64,000 bases of DNA from assembly GCF_024648825.1 (NCBI RefSeq), contig NZ_JANBBE010000008.1, positions 186,001-250,000 of the forward strand, written 5' to 3'. Below, piece after piece: positions 35,068 through 44,359 of this stretch; within the stretch, counting starts at the first letter, position 1, and every line of letters begins with the position of its first letter. The stretch comes from Lentzea californiensis (GTDB lineage: Bacteria; Actinomycetota; Actinomycetes; Mycobacteriales; Pseudonocardiaceae). The translations under genes and the position numbers were made by a program. Under the pieces are notes generated by a model. The model saw only the letters and a program-made list of their open reading frames with translations, was not told where the DNA came from and made no database searches.

Positions 35068-36168
35068 GTGAGCACCGAGTTCCCGCCGGTTGAACCGCCG
35101 GACGAGACCGTTCTGCGCCAGGCCGAGGCCCGGCACGCGGTGCTGACCAAGCCGGTCGGCTCCCTCGGACGGCTCGAAGAGCTGGGCAACTGGATCGCCG
35201 CCTGCCAGGGCTCCGTGCCTCCGAAGCCGTTCGTGCGGCCGCGTGTGGTCGTGTTCGCGGGCGACCACGGCATCACCGCGCAGGGCGTGTCGGCGTTCCC
35301 GAGCGAGGTGACCGGCCAGATGGTCGCGAACTTCATGACCGGCGGCGCCGCGGTGAACGTGCTCGCGCAGGTCGCGGGCGCCACCGTGCGCGTGGTCGAC
35401 ATGGCCGTCGACGCGGACACCCCGGCCGGCGTCAGCCAGCACAAGGTGCGGCGCTCGTCCGGGTCGATCGACCGCGAGGACGCGCTCACCCGTGAGCAGT
35501 GCGAACTCGCGATCGCGGCCGGCCGCGCACTCGCCGACGAGGAGGTCGACGCGGGCGCCGACGTGCTCGTCGCGGGCGACATGGGCATCGGCAACACGAC
35601 GCCCGCCGCCGTGCTGATCGCGTCGCTGACCGGGTCCGAGCCCGTCGCGGTCGTCGGGCGCGGCACCGGCATCGACGACCAGGCGTGGATGCGCAAGACG
35701 GCGGCGATCCGGGACGCGCTGCGCCGGGCCCGCCTGGTGATCAGCGACCCGGTCGCGTTGCTCGCCACGGCCAGTGGCGCCGACATCGCCGCGATGGCCG
35801 GGTTCCTCGCGCAGGCCGCCGTGCGCAAGACCCCTGTCGTGCTCGACGGCGTCGTCGTCGGTGCGGCCGCCGTCGTCGCCGAGGAGCTGGCGCCGGGGGC
35901 GCGCGAGTGGTGGGTGGCCGGGCACCAGTCCGCCGAGCCCGCGCACGCGATCGCGCTCGGGCACCTGAACCTGAAGCCGCTGCTGGAGTTCGAGATGCGG
36001 CTCGGCGAGGGATCCGGTGCCGTGCTGGCGCTGCCGTTGCTGATCTCGGCGGTGAAGGTGCTCGCGGAGATGGCGACGTTCGAGAGCGCCGGCGTGACGA
36101 ACCGCGAAGACCTGACCCGGGAAGAACCAGCCGAAGAAGAACCAGCCCCGGAAGACCCGGCTGAGTGA
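35068..36168 (+). CDS. cobT: Nicotinate-nucleotide--DMB phosphoribosyltransferase
   Basis: 366 residues from GTG 35068. Signature motifs are LTKPVGSLGRLEELG near the start, FAGDHGITAQGVSAFP, ADVLVAGDMGIGNTTPAA and a catalytic glutamate near ALGHLNLKPLLEFEMRLGEG. It makes alpha-ribazole phosphate, the lower ligand precursor of cobalamin. The C-terminal tail (EEPAEEEPAPEDPAE) is an acidic low-complexity extension beyond the usual end. The TGA overlaps the cobS start. Confidence 0.95.
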   Translation: MSTEFPPVEPPDETVLRQAEARHAVLTKPVGSLGRLEELGNWIAACQGSVPPKPFVRPRVVVFAGDHGITAQGVSAFPSEVTGQMVANFMTGGAAVNVLAQVAGATVRVVDMAVDADTPAGVSQHKVRRSSGSIDREDALTREQCELAIAAGRALADEEVDAGADVLVAGDMGIGNTTPAAVLIASLTGSEPVAVVGRGTGIDDQAWMRKTAAIRDALRRARLVISDPVALLATASGADIAAMAGFLAQAAVRKTPVVLDGVVVGAAAVVAEELAPGAREWWVAGHQSAEPAHAIALGHLNLKPLLEFEMRLGEGSGAVLALPLLISAVKVLAEMATFESAGVTNREDLTREEPAEEEPAPEDPAE

Positions 36169-36866
36169 AGCTCGCGTTCTCCTGGCTGACCGTCCTGCCG
36201 CTGCGGGTCGACGACGTCGACCGCAAGGCGGCAGGACGGGCCATCGCAGCCACGCCCGTCGTCGGCGTCGTGCTCGGCGCGTTCGTCGTCGGTGTGCTCG
36301 AACTGCTCGCGATGTCCGATGTGCCGGCGCTCGTGGCCGGGTTCCTGGTCGTCGGCGTCGTCGCCCTGGCAACGCGGGGCATGCACCTCGACGGGCTCGC
36401 CGACGTCGCTGACGGGCTCGGTTGCTACGGGCCGCCGGAGCGGGCGCTCAGGGTCATGAAGGACGGCGGCGCGGGACCGTTCGGCGTCGTCTCGCTGATC
36501 GTGGTGCTGGGTGCGCAGGCCGCCGCGCTCCCCCACGCTCACTGGGGTGTCGTGCTGCTGGCGTTCGCGACGAGCCGGGCGGCGTTCGGCATCTGTTGCA
36601 TGCGCGGCGTGCCCGCGGCACGGCCCGAGGGGCTCGGTGCGCTCGTGGCCGGGACACAGCATCCGTTGCTGGTCATCGGCACGTGGGTGGTGCTCGCCGC
36701 AGCGGCGATTCCGCTCGGGTGGCGCGCGGTCGTCGCCGTCGCCGTCGCGTTCGCGCTCGTGTGGCTGCTGGTGAAGCACACCGGAAAGCGTTTCGGCGGC
36801 ATCACCGGTGATGTGCTCGGTGCTGCCGCCGAAATCGCGCTTCTGGCCGTGCTGGTGATCGCTTAG
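36165..36866 (+). CDS. cobS: Adenosylcobinamide-GDP ribazoletransferase
   Basis: 233 residues, polytopic membrane protein with about six transmembrane segments. The conserved acidic metal-binding segment MHLDGLADVADGLG is visible; FGVVSL and AFGICCM mark later helices. It joins alpha-ribazole to adenosylcobinamide-GDP, completing the cobalamin nucleotide loop. GTG start overlaps the cobT stop (GTGA), showing translational coupling. Confidence 0.93.
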   Translation: MKLAFSWLTVLPLRVDDVDRKAAGRAIAATPVVGVVLGAFVVGVLELLAMSDVPALVAGFLVVGVVALATRGMHLDGLADVADGLGCYGPPERALRVMKDGGAGPFGVVSLIVVLGAQAAALPHAHWGVVLLAFATSRAAFGICCMRGVPAARPEGLGALVAGTQHPLLVIGTWVVLAAAAIPLGWRAVVAVAVAFALVWLLVKHTGKRFGGITGDVLGAAAEIALLAVLVIA

Positions 36867-37954
36867 GCCTTGAGGGTCGTCATCCAGCCGTGGGTGTCGG
36901 CGACGTGGCCGTGCTGCAGGCCGGTCAGGCGCTCGCGCAGCTTCGTCGTCACGGAGCCGGTGCCGCCGTCTGCGATGTCGAACTCGCCACCGGCGTGCTT
37001 GACGTGGCCGACCGGTGTGATGACCGCCGCGGTGCCGCAGGCGAAGACCTCGGTGAGCTCACCGGAGGCGTTGGCCTTCTCCCACTCGTCGGTCGAGATG
37101 CGGCGCTCCTCCACGGACAGGCCCAGCTCGGAGGCCAGCGTCAGCAACGAGTTCCGGGTGATGCCGGGCAGCAGCGTGCCGGTCAGCTCTGGCGTGATCA
37201 CCTTGTCCCCGAAGACGAAGAACAGGTTCATGCCGCCCATCTCCTCGACCCAGCGGCGTTCCACCGCGTCGAGCCAGACGACCTGGTCGCAGCCCTTCTC
37301 GGCGGCCTGCGCCTGCGCCACGAGGGACGCGGCGTAGTTGCCGGCGAACTTGGCAGCGCCGGTGCCACCGGCGGCCGCGCGGACGTACTCGGTCGAGAGC
37401 CACACGCTCACCGGGCGGACGCCGCCCGCGAAGTAGGAGCCGGCGGGAGAGGCGATCAGCACGTAGAGGTACTCGGTCGCGGGTCGCACGCCGAGGCCCT
37501 TCTCCGTGGAGATCATGAACGGCCGCAGGTAGAGGGACTCCTCCTCGGCCGAGGGCACCCAGCGGCCGTCGACCGCGAGGATCTGCCGCACGGACTCCAG
37601 GAAGAGCTCGTCGGGGAGTTCGGGCATCGCCATGCGGCGGGCCGAGGCGCGGAAGCGCTCGGCGTTGGCCTCAGGGCGGAAGGACGCGATCGAACCGTCG
37701 GGCTGCCGGTAGGCCTTGAGCCCTTCGAAGATCGCCTGGCCGTAGTGCAGCACCATTGCCGCGGGGTCCAGTGCGAGGGTGGAGTACGGGCCGACTTCAG
37801 CGTCGTGCCAGCCCTTCTCGCGGTTCCAGCGGATCGTCACCATGTGGTCGGTGAAGTGCTGCCCGAAGCCCGGCTTGGCAAGTACCTCCGCTACGCGCTC
37901 CGGGGTCGCCGGGTGCGGGTGGGGAGTCCGGGTGAAAGGCAACTCGCTCGTCAT
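36863..37954 (-). CDS. ilvE: Branched-chain amino acid aminotransferase
   Basis: 363 residues from ATG 37954. Fold-type IV PLP enzyme: the PLP lysine is in GTGAAKFAGNYAASL and the glutamate region in RRWVEEMGGMNLFFV; LTLASELGLSVEERRIS follows. It transaminates leucine, isoleucine and valine with 2-oxoglutarate. Convergent with cobS, whose stop it overlaps by a few bases. Matches the Rv2210c neighbourhood. Confidence 0.95.
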   Translation of the reverse strand: MTSELPFTRTPHPHPATPERVAEVLAKPGFGQHFTDHMVTIRWNREKGWHDAEVGPYSTLALDPAAMVLHYGQAIFEGLKAYRQPDGSIASFRPEANAERFRASARRMAMPELPDELFLESVRQILAVDGRWVPSAEEESLYLRPFMISTEKGLGVRPATEYLYVLIASPAGSYFAGGVRPVSVWLSTEYVRAAAGGTGAAKFAGNYAASLVAQAQAAEKGCDQVVWLDAVERRWVEEMGGMNLFFVFGDKVITPELTGTLLPGITRNSLLTLASELGLSVEERRISTDEWEKANASGELTEVFACGTAAVITPVGHVKHAGGEFDIADGGTGSVTTKLRERLTGLQHGHVADTHGWMTTLKA

Positions 37955-38046
37955 GGGAGCACGGTAACCCGCAGGTGGGGATACGGAAAATCCTCTTCCC
38001 AAAACTCGGACGTCCTACTAGTTGAACCTCGATAGAGTCCCCGGCC

Positions 38047-38316
38047 ATGACCGAGCCGGAAAGATCTTCGAAGGGTGCTGACGTCCGCACCGTTTTGCAG
38101 GCCGCACTGCTCGTACTGGGCACCGGCATGACGTTTCTCGACGGTTACGTGCTCTGGGGTGGCGGCGGCATCGTCACCGCGGTGTTCGTGGCCGGGATCT
38201 TCCTGTTCTGCTACTGGTCGATCACCAAGGAGAAGCCGTCCACCAACGGCCGCATCATCGGGCTTGCGGTGTGTGTTGCCGTGACGCTGCTCGTTTTCCT
38301 CTCAGTGACGCTGTAA
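38047..38316 (+). CDS. Small membrane protein, 89 aa
   Basis: 89 residues with three predicted transmembrane segments (about 14-34, 38-58, 70-89) after a short charged N-terminus. No domain is recognised. Its 3' end overlaps the 3' end of the convergent transporter gene by 62 bases. The extra hydrophobic C-terminus falls entirely within the overlap. Confidence 0.6.
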   Translation: MTEPERSSKGADVRTVLQAALLVLGTGMTFLDGYVLWGGGGIVTAVFVAGIFLFCYWSITKEKPSTNGRIIGLAVCVAVTLLVFLSVTL

Positions 38317-39490
38317 GCCCGATCAGACCCGTGCCCACGCCCAAGCCCGCGATCGAGATGAGCATCGCGGGCACCGGCAGGCTCATGGCGAGCAGCACCG
38401 AGAGGCCGAGCCCGAGGCAGGCCGTGCGCATGGGCCACGTGCGGTCGTTCTGCAGCAGCACCCGGGCCGACGCGTTCGTGAAGGCGTAGTAGAACAACGT
38501 CCCGGAGGCCGCCACGCCCAGCGCCAGCCCCAGTGGCATCAGCACGACGGCGAGCGCCGAAGCGACGACCACGACGAGCGACAGCGCGCCGGGCTTGAGG
38601 CGGGTCGGCAGGTCGCCGTCCTCGGCCAGCCCGGTGAGCGTGCGGTGCGCGGACGCGAGGACGAAGTGCAGCGCGGCCACACCGGCCACCGCCGCGGCGA
38701 CCTGCACCAGCGGCACCAGCGCGGCCGAGTCGGCCGCGACGAGCGCGTCCCGCAGCGGAGCCGGCGACAGCGCCAGGCGCGCACTGCCGAGCTGGCGGAG
38801 CACGCCCGCGCCCACGGCCAGGTAGACGGCGAACGACAGTCCGATCAGGACCGGGATCGCGATCCTCAGCACGGCCGGCGAGTGCGGCTGCTCGCCGCGG
38901 TGCGGTGCGGTGACGCGTTCGAAGCCGGCGAACGCCATGAACATCAGGCCGGCGACGCCGACGAGCTCGTTGACGGTGCCCGCCTCCCCCGCCGACGGCA
39001 CGGGCGCGATCGAGAAGCTCGCCGCGACGACCAGCGCCAGCACGCCGAGCAGGACCACCGACACCAGCACGCTGACACCGGTGGTGAAGCGGAAACCGGC
39101 CGCGCCGAGCAGCGCCGTCGCGACGACGAGGGCGAGCGCGCCGATCATCGGCTGGTCCGGCACCACGTAGGCGCCGAACATCAGGGCGACGGCCGCGGCC
39201 ATGGCGCACCGGCCCAGCAGGTGTGCACTCGCCGTCATCCTTGCGGGCCACACGCCGAGCTGCGCACGTACGTATCCGTAACCGCCGCCGATGTCCGGAT
39301 AGGCCCGGGACTGGTCGGCGGTGGAGAAGGCGGAGCACAGGGCGGCGAGCGCGGAGATGGCCAGCGCCGGGAGCACCCACCAGCCCGCAAGGCTTGCGGC
39401 AGGGGCGAATCCGGCGAAGACCCCCGCACCGAGCACCGCGGGAAGACCGAGCGCGACCGTCGTGACGATCTCGCGAGGCGTGTGGGTCAC
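38255..39490 (-). CDS. APC superfamily amino acid permease
   Basis: 411 residues with about 11-12 transmembrane helices. The start IVTTVALGLPAVLGAGVFAG contains the helix I Gly-rich break of the APC fold, and helix VI shows GVAGLMFMAFAGFERVTAPHRG. It is probably a proton-coupled transporter of amino acids or amines. Neighbours give no substrate. The extreme C-terminal tail is basic (RGKRAASRQH). Confidence 0.82.
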   Translation of the reverse strand: MTHTPREIVTTVALGLPAVLGAGVFAGFAPAASLAGWWVLPALAISALAALCSAFSTADQSRAYPDIGGGYGYVRAQLGVWPARMTASAHLLGRCAMAAAVALMFGAYVVPDQPMIGALALVVATALLGAAGFRFTTGVSVLVSVVLLGVLALVVAASFSIAPVPSAGEAGTVNELVGVAGLMFMAFAGFERVTAPHRGEQPHSPAVLRIAIPVLIGLSFAVYLAVGAGVLRQLGSARLALSPAPLRDALVAADSAALVPLVQVAAAVAGVAALHFVLASAHRTLTGLAEDGDLPTRLKPGALSLVVVVASALAVVLMPLGLALGVAASGTLFYYAFTNASARVLLQNDRTWPMRTACLGLGLSVLLAMSLPVPAMLISIAGLGVGTGLIGLTASLRGKRAASRQHTPQAR

Positions 39491-39689
39491 GGGTACACGT
39501 TCTCAGATGCGGCATCCGGCCGTAACCACCCGGTCGACTGACGCGTGAAACGGGCGAATCGCCACTGTGCGCAACTGTCAACGTCACGGATTGCGGCGAT
39601 CGTGGCGGGGCTGGGCATTGGTGGGACAGTCCGACCTTTAGCATGAGTCACGATTCCGAGCCTCGCCCGCAACAACCCTGGAGCAGCAC

Positions 39690-41162
39690 GTGACAGCCCC
39701 GAAGCTGGCCCTCACCGAGGGTGACCTGAGCACCACCGCCGCGGACGCAGTCGTCGTGGGCACCCTGCAGGGTGCGGACGGTCTGGAGCTCGCACCCGGT
39801 GCCGAAGCTGTCGCCGCCGCGTTCGACGGCGCGCTGCTCGACGTGCTCGGCACCCTGCGCGCGTCCGGCAAGGCCGACGAACTGGTGAAGGTGCCGACCT
39901 TCGGCAAGATCGCCGCCCCGCTCGTGCTGGCCGTCGGCCTCGGCAAGACCGCCGGCGAGGAGCAGGTGCGCCGCGCGTCCGGTGTCGCCGCCCGCGCGCT
40001 GGGCGGCAAGAAGCGCGCGATCAACACGCTCGCCGCCCTGCACGTCGGTGCCGCCGCCGAGGGCACGCTGCTCGGCGCCTACTCGTTCACCGAGTACAAG
40101 TCCGACAAGGGCGAGGGCCCGGTCGTGAAGGTCGACCTGCACGCCGCCGGTTCCAAGGAGAACAAGGCCGCGCTGAAGGCCGCCGTCGCGATCGCCGAGT
40201 CCGTCGCCATCGCGCGTGACTTCATCAACACGCCGCCGAACGACCTCTACCCCGCCTCGTTCGCCGCCCGCGCGGAGAAGCTCGCCACCGCGGCCGGCCT
40301 CGACGTCGAGGTCCTCGACGAGAAGGCGCTGAAGAAGCAGGGCTTCGGCGGCATCCTGGGCGTCGGCGTCGGTTCGACCCGCCAGCCGCGCCTCGTGCGC
40401 ATCTCGTACAAGGGCACGAAGGCCGTCAAGAAGGTCGCTCTGGTCGGCAAGGGCATCACGTTCGACACCGGCGGCATCTCGATCAAGCCGGCCGCGGGCA
40501 TGGACGAGATGACCTCGGACATGTCGGGTGCCGCCGCGATCGTCGCCACGATGGTGCTCGCCGCGAAGCTCAAGTACCCGCTGGAGATCATCGCGTCGAT
40601 CCCGATGGCGGAGAACATGCCGTCCGGTGACGCGTACCGCCCCGGCGACGTGCTGACCATGTACGGCGGCAAGACCGTCGAGGTGCTCAACACCGACGCC
40701 GAGGGCCGCCTGATCCTGTCCGACGCCATCGTGCGCGCGTGCGAGGACGACCCGGACTACCTGATCGAGACCGCGACGCTGACCGGCGCGCAGGTCGTGG
40801 CCCTGGGCAAGCGCACCTCGGGTGTCATGGGCTCGGACGAGTTCCGCGACCGCGTGGCCGCCATCGGCACCGCCGTCGGCGAGTCGGCGTGGGCCATGCC
40901 ACTGCCCGAGGAGCTGCGCGCGGACCTCGACTCCCGCCTGGCGGACCTCGCGAACGTCACCGGTCACCGGTGGGGCGGCATGCTCGCGGCCGGCCTGTTC
41001 CTGCGCGAGTTCGTGGCCGAGGGCGTGCAGTGGGCGCACATCGACATCGCCGGCCCGGCGTTCCACACGGGTGGGCCTTACGGCTACACCTCGAAGGGCG
41101 GCACCGGTGTTCCGGTGCGGACCATCGCGGCCGTGCTGGCGGACATCGCGGCCAACGGCTGA
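39690..41162 (+). CDS. pepA: Leucyl aminopeptidase (M17)
   Basis: 490 residues from GTG 39690. The M17 signatures are KGITFDTGGISIKPAAGMDEM and the strict NTDAEGRLILSDA, with metal ligands Lys, Asp and Glu. The N-terminal macrodomain-like part is about 1-165. It is a hexameric zinc/manganese cytosolic peptidase used in peptide turnover. Followed by a strong hairpin. Matches the pepB (Rv2213) position. Confidence 0.95.
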   Translation: MTAPKLALTEGDLSTTAADAVVVGTLQGADGLELAPGAEAVAAAFDGALLDVLGTLRASGKADELVKVPTFGKIAAPLVLAVGLGKTAGEEQVRRASGVAARALGGKKRAINTLAALHVGAAAEGTLLGAYSFTEYKSDKGEGPVVKVDLHAAGSKENKAALKAAVAIAESVAIARDFINTPPNDLYPASFAARAEKLATAAGLDVEVLDEKALKKQGFGGILGVGVGSTRQPRLVRISYKGTKAVKKVALVGKGITFDTGGISIKPAAGMDEMTSDMSGAAAIVATMVLAAKLKYPLEIIASIPMAENMPSGDAYRPGDVLTMYGGKTVEVLNTDAEGRLILSDAIVRACEDDPDYLIETATLTGAQVVALGKRTSGVMGSDEFRDRVAAIGTAVGESAWAMPLPEELRADLDSRLADLANVTGHRWGGMLAAGLFLREFVAEGVQWAHIDIAGPAFHTGGPYGYTSKGGTGVPVRTIAAVLADIAANG

Positions 41163-41177
41163 GTCCTGCTTCTCACG

Positions 41178-41212
41178 GAACGGGCGGAGATCCTTTGGAT
41201 CTCCGCCCGTTC
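41178..41212. terminator. Terminator after pepA
   Basis: Perfect 16-bp stem (GAACGGGCGGAGATCC, 41178-41193 with 41197-41212) around a TTT loop; lies between convergent pepA and the nucleotidyltransferase-like gene. Confidence 0.85.
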
Positions 41213-41219
41213 GGCGTTC

Positions 41220-41816
41220 TCAGGGCCACGGGAGCACGGTCAGCGTGGGCCATTGGGCTCGCCACCTGCTCGTTTTGGTCTCGTAGACGTGGCGCGGAGC
41301 CACCACGGGATTGGGTCGCACGACGAGGTTGAACACGTCCGCGAGACCGTGCGGCGCGTAGACCCGCCACCGCCCGTCGGGTTCCGACCGGATGCCGACG
41401 CAACACGTGGTGGCGGCGAACGAGTCGATGGCCGCCTCCGTCGAGTCGTGGGGCGGGCAGGGCACCCCGAACTTCTCCTCGTACCAGAGGTGGACGCGCG
41501 CCTCGTTGCGGATCTCGACGGTCGCGGGCACGCCGGCGAACCGCTCCCGGCCCGCTCGGATGACCACGTCCTCGGCTTCCCAGGACAGGTCGGACGCGTC
41601 GAAGTAGAACAGGTCGTAGTCGAGGACGCCCTCGGCGGCGGGCCGGCCGGTCATGACGTTCCACACCGTCTGGAACACGCATCCCGCCGTCAGGTACCAG
41701 CCCGGCAGGCACAGCTCGGCCGCTCCGGCGAGGACGTCGGTCAGCACCTCGTTGCGCCCGAGGACGTCCCGCAACGCCTCGGCCTGTTCGTCGACGGGCA
41801 ACCGGCCGGGTCTCAT
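41220..41816 (-). CDS. Nucleotidyltransferase-like protein (PF06042/DUF925)
   Basis: 198 residues from ATG 41816. The series YDLFYFDASDLSWEAEDVVI, VEIRNEARVHLWYEEKFG, AIDSFAATTCCVGIR and GLADVFNLVVRPNP matches the DUF925 nucleotidyltransferase-like family. These single-domain enzymes are predicted to move nucleotidyl groups, with the paired aspartates (DYD) as metal ligands; targets are unknown. A GTG 12 bases upstream (41828) is an alternative start. Confidence 0.8.
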   Translation of the reverse strand: MRPGRLPVDEQAEALRDVLGRNEVLTDVLAGAAELCLPGWYLTAGCVFQTVWNVMTGRPAAEGVLDYDLFYFDASDLSWEAEDVVIRAGRERFAGVPATVEIRNEARVHLWYEEKFGVPCPPHDSTEAAIDSFAATTCCVGIRSEPDGRWRVYAPHGLADVFNLVVRPNPVVAPRHVYETKTSRWRAQWPTLTVLPWP

Positions 41817-41952
41817 CCGAGTCCCAAGTAGACGATCATGGTGCACAAAGGAGCGCTCACCCGAATTCCTTGTTCCACGGAGGGAATGAGTGCCGGATTC
41901 CAGTCCGATGTGGACTGTTGCCGACAGCCCGGCGAGAGAGGAGGATTTCCAC

Positions 41953-42417
41953 ATGGGGACGCATCACTACGAGGCCGACGTCGTTTGGACCGGGAACACC
42001 GGGAGCGGCACTTCCGGGTACAACTCCTACGAGCGCGCGCACGAGGTCCGGATCGAGGGCAAGGAGACGATCCTCGGGTCGTCCGACCCGTCGTTCCGGG
42101 GTGACCGCGGCCGCTACAACCCCGAGGAACTGCTGGTCGCGTCGCTCTCGCAGTGCCACATGCTCTGGTACCTGCACCTCGCGTCGACCAACGGCGTCGT
42201 CGTGACCGGCTACCGCGACCACGCGACCGGCACGATGGCCGAGCACCCGGACGGGTCCGGGCGGTTCACCGAGGTGCTGCTCAACCCCGTCGTGACCGTC
42301 GCGGACCCCGCCACCAAGGAAACGGCGCAGGCGTTGCACGAGAAAGCGCACTCGCTGTGCTTCATCGCGGCGAGCGTCAATTTTCCCGTGCGGCACGAAC
42401 CGACCGTGGAGTTCTAA
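41953..42417 (+). CDS. OsmC family peroxiredoxin-like protein
   Basis: 154 residues from ATG 41953, which has a gaggagg site 8 bases upstream; an upstream ATG at 41890 lacks this. It has the OsmC pattern NPEELLVASLSQCHMLWYLHLA with the first redox cysteine and the second in AHSLCFIAASVNFPV. It probably reduces organic hydroperoxides. The first 20 residues of the longer reading frame are not conserved. Confidence 0.85.
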   Translation: MGTHHYEADVVWTGNTGSGTSGYNSYERAHEVRIEGKETILGSSDPSFRGDRGRYNPEELLVASLSQCHMLWYLHLASTNGVVVTGYRDHATGTMAEHPDGSGRFTEVLLNPVVTVADPATKETAQALHEKAHSLCFIAASVNFPVRHEPTVEF

Positions 42418-42740
42418 AGATCGCCCGAGGCTTTTTTGCGCGCGGTGTAGTCGCGCATGCGCTTCGGGTAACCCACGATGCCCGCGTCGTAGATCGGCAT
42501 GCCGAGTTTGCGCGCGAACGACCTCGCGGCGTCCGGTGACGCGACTCGGCGGCGGGTCCACTCCCCGTCGTGAGCGACCAGGACCACAGTGGTTTCGGTC
42601 ACCGTGGTCTTCGGCTCCACATAGGCCTCGACGCCGTGACGGCTCTTCGTCCACTGTTCGAGATGGCTCGTGTCCTGGCCTGAGGCGGTGCGTAACACAC
42701 CTGGGCGTGGCTTCCTGCGGAAACGATCGAACAGCCCCAT
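42414..42740 (-). CDS. Conserved hypothetical protein, 108 aa
   Basis: 108 residues from ATG 42740 with a good aggagg site. Basic at the start (GLFDRFRRKPRPG) and end (RMRDYTARKKASG) with a central strand TVVLVAHDGEWTRRRV. It has the size and basic ends of a small nucleic-acid- or surface-binding protein, but no family is recognised. Convergent with the OsmC gene (stops overlap) and divergent from lpd. Confidence 0.65.
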   Translation of the reverse strand: MGLFDRFRRKPRPGVLRTASGQDTSHLEQWTKSRHGVEAYVEPKTTVTETTVVLVAHDGEWTRRRVASPDAARSFARKLGMPIYDAGIVGYPKRMRDYTARKKASGDL

Positions 42741-42919
42741 CGAGCACCTCCTGTGCTTCCCTGCACCATGGTGCCAGGTAAGGGTGTTATGAGTAGGTGA
42801 ATGATCAGCATCGGGCATGGTGTCGGATGCCGGATCACCACGGTCCGGCAACTAGTGACAAGATGGCCGCGTACCTCGCGCGCACCCGCGCGTAGTAAGT
42901 AATCCCGAGGAGATCCGAA

Positions 42920-44308
42920 GTGACTTCGCCGGAACTGGAGTCGGCCACCAACGCCGATCTCGTCATCCTCGGCGGTGGTTCAGGTGGCTACGCCTGCGCG
43001 TTCCGCGCGGCAGAGCTCGGCCTGTCCGTCGTCCTGGTCGAGAAGGACAAGCTGGGCGGCACCTGCCTGCACCGCGGCTGCATCCCGACCAAGGCGCTGC
43101 TGCACGCGGCCGAGGTCGCGGACAACGCTCGCGAGGGCGACCAGTTCGGCGTGAAGAGCTCGCTCGAAGGCATCGACATCGCCGGCGTCAACTCGTACAA
43201 GGACGGCGTCGTCTCGCGGCTCTACAAGGGTCTGCAGGGTCTCGCGAAGGCCAACAAGGTCACCTTCGTCGAGGGCGCGGGCACGTTCGTCGGCCCGAAC
43301 ACCGTCGAGGTGAACGGCCAGCGCTACGTCGGCAAGAACGTGGTCCTCGCGACCGGTTCGTACGCCCGCAGCCTCCCCGGCCTGGAGATCGGCGGCCGGG
43401 TCATCACCAGCGACCAGGCGCTCAACCTGGACTTCATCCCGGAGAAGGTCGTCGTCCTCGGCGGCGGCGTCATCGGCGTGGAGTTCGCGAGCGTGTGGCG
43501 TTCGTTCGGCGCCGAGGTGACCATCGTCGAGGCCCTGCCCCGCCTGGTCCCGGCCGAGGACGAGTACGCCTCCAAGCAGCTCGAGCGCGCGTTCCGCAAG
43601 CGCGGCATCAAGTTCAAGACCGGCGTGAAGTTCACCGGCGCCACCCAGTCCGACGCGGGTGTGTCGGTCACGCTGGAGAACGGCGACGTCCTCGAAGCCG
43701 ACCTGCTGCTCGTCGCGGTCGGCCGCGGCCCGAACAGCGCGGGTCACGGTTACGAGGAGGCCGGCGTCAAGATCGACCGCGGCTTCGTCGTCACCGACGA
43801 GCGCCTGCGCACGAACCTCCCGAACGTCTACGCCGTCGGCGACATCGTGCCCGGCCTGCAACTCGCGCACCGCGGGTTCCAGCAGGGCATCTTCGTGGCC
43901 GAGGAGATCGCCGGCCAGAACCCGAAGGTGATCGACGAGGCGGGCATCCCGCGCGTCACCTACTGCAAGCCCGAGGTCGCCTCCGTCGGTCTCTCCGAGG
44001 CCGCCGCCAAGGAGAAGTACGGCTCCGCCGAGGTTTTCGTCTACGACCTCGCGGGTAACGGCAAGAGCCAGATCCTCAAGACCGCCGGTGGCGTGAAGCT
44101 CGTCAAGGCTCCCGACGGCCCGGTCGTCGGCATCACCATGGTCGGCGAGCGCGTCGGCGAACTCATCGGTGAAGCACAGCTGATCTACAGCTGGGAGGCT
44201 TACCCGGAAGACGTGGCTCCGCTGATCCACGCCCACCCGACCCAGACTGAAGCCCTCGGCGAGGCGTTCCTCGCCCTGGCCGGCAAGCCGCTGCACGTGC
44301 ACGGCTGA
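42920..44308 (+). CDS. lpd: Dihydrolipoyl dehydrogenase
   Basis: 462 residues from GTG 42920. FAD-binding LVILGGGSGGYACAFRAAEL, redox disulphide GGTCLHRGCIPTKALL, NAD-binding VVLGGGVIGVEFASVW, and the C-terminal catalytic HAHPTQTE. It reoxidises dihydrolipoyl groups of the 2-oxoacid dehydrogenase complexes, passing electrons to NAD. It is immediately upstream of the lipoylated E2 gene (51-base gap), so E3 and E2 are probably co-transcribed. Confidence 0.95.
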   Translation: MTSPELESATNADLVILGGGSGGYACAFRAAELGLSVVLVEKDKLGGTCLHRGCIPTKALLHAAEVADNAREGDQFGVKSSLEGIDIAGVNSYKDGVVSRLYKGLQGLAKANKVTFVEGAGTFVGPNTVEVNGQRYVGKNVVLATGSYARSLPGLEIGGRVITSDQALNLDFIPEKVVVLGGGVIGVEFASVWRSFGAEVTIVEALPRLVPAEDEYASKQLERAFRKRGIKFKTGVKFTGATQSDAGVSVTLENGDVLEADLLLVAVGRGPNSAGHGYEEAGVKIDRGFVVTDERLRTNLPNVYAVGDIVPGLQLAHRGFQQGIFVAEEIAGQNPKVIDEAGIPRVTYCKPEVASVGLSEAAAKEKYGSAEVFVYDLAGNGKSQILKTAGGVKLVKAPDGPVVGITMVGERVGELIGEAQLIYSWEAYPEDVAPLIHAHPTQTEALGEAFLALAGKPLHVHG

Positions 44309-44359
44309 CCGTTCCCCACACAAAGTCAGCCACACGAGAGCACGAGGAGTCAGCGAACA

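Noticed and set aside
34563..36779. A 738-codon - strand frame
   Set aside because: Antisense to cobU, cobT and cobS; the translation is Ser/Thr/Ala-rich with no domain.
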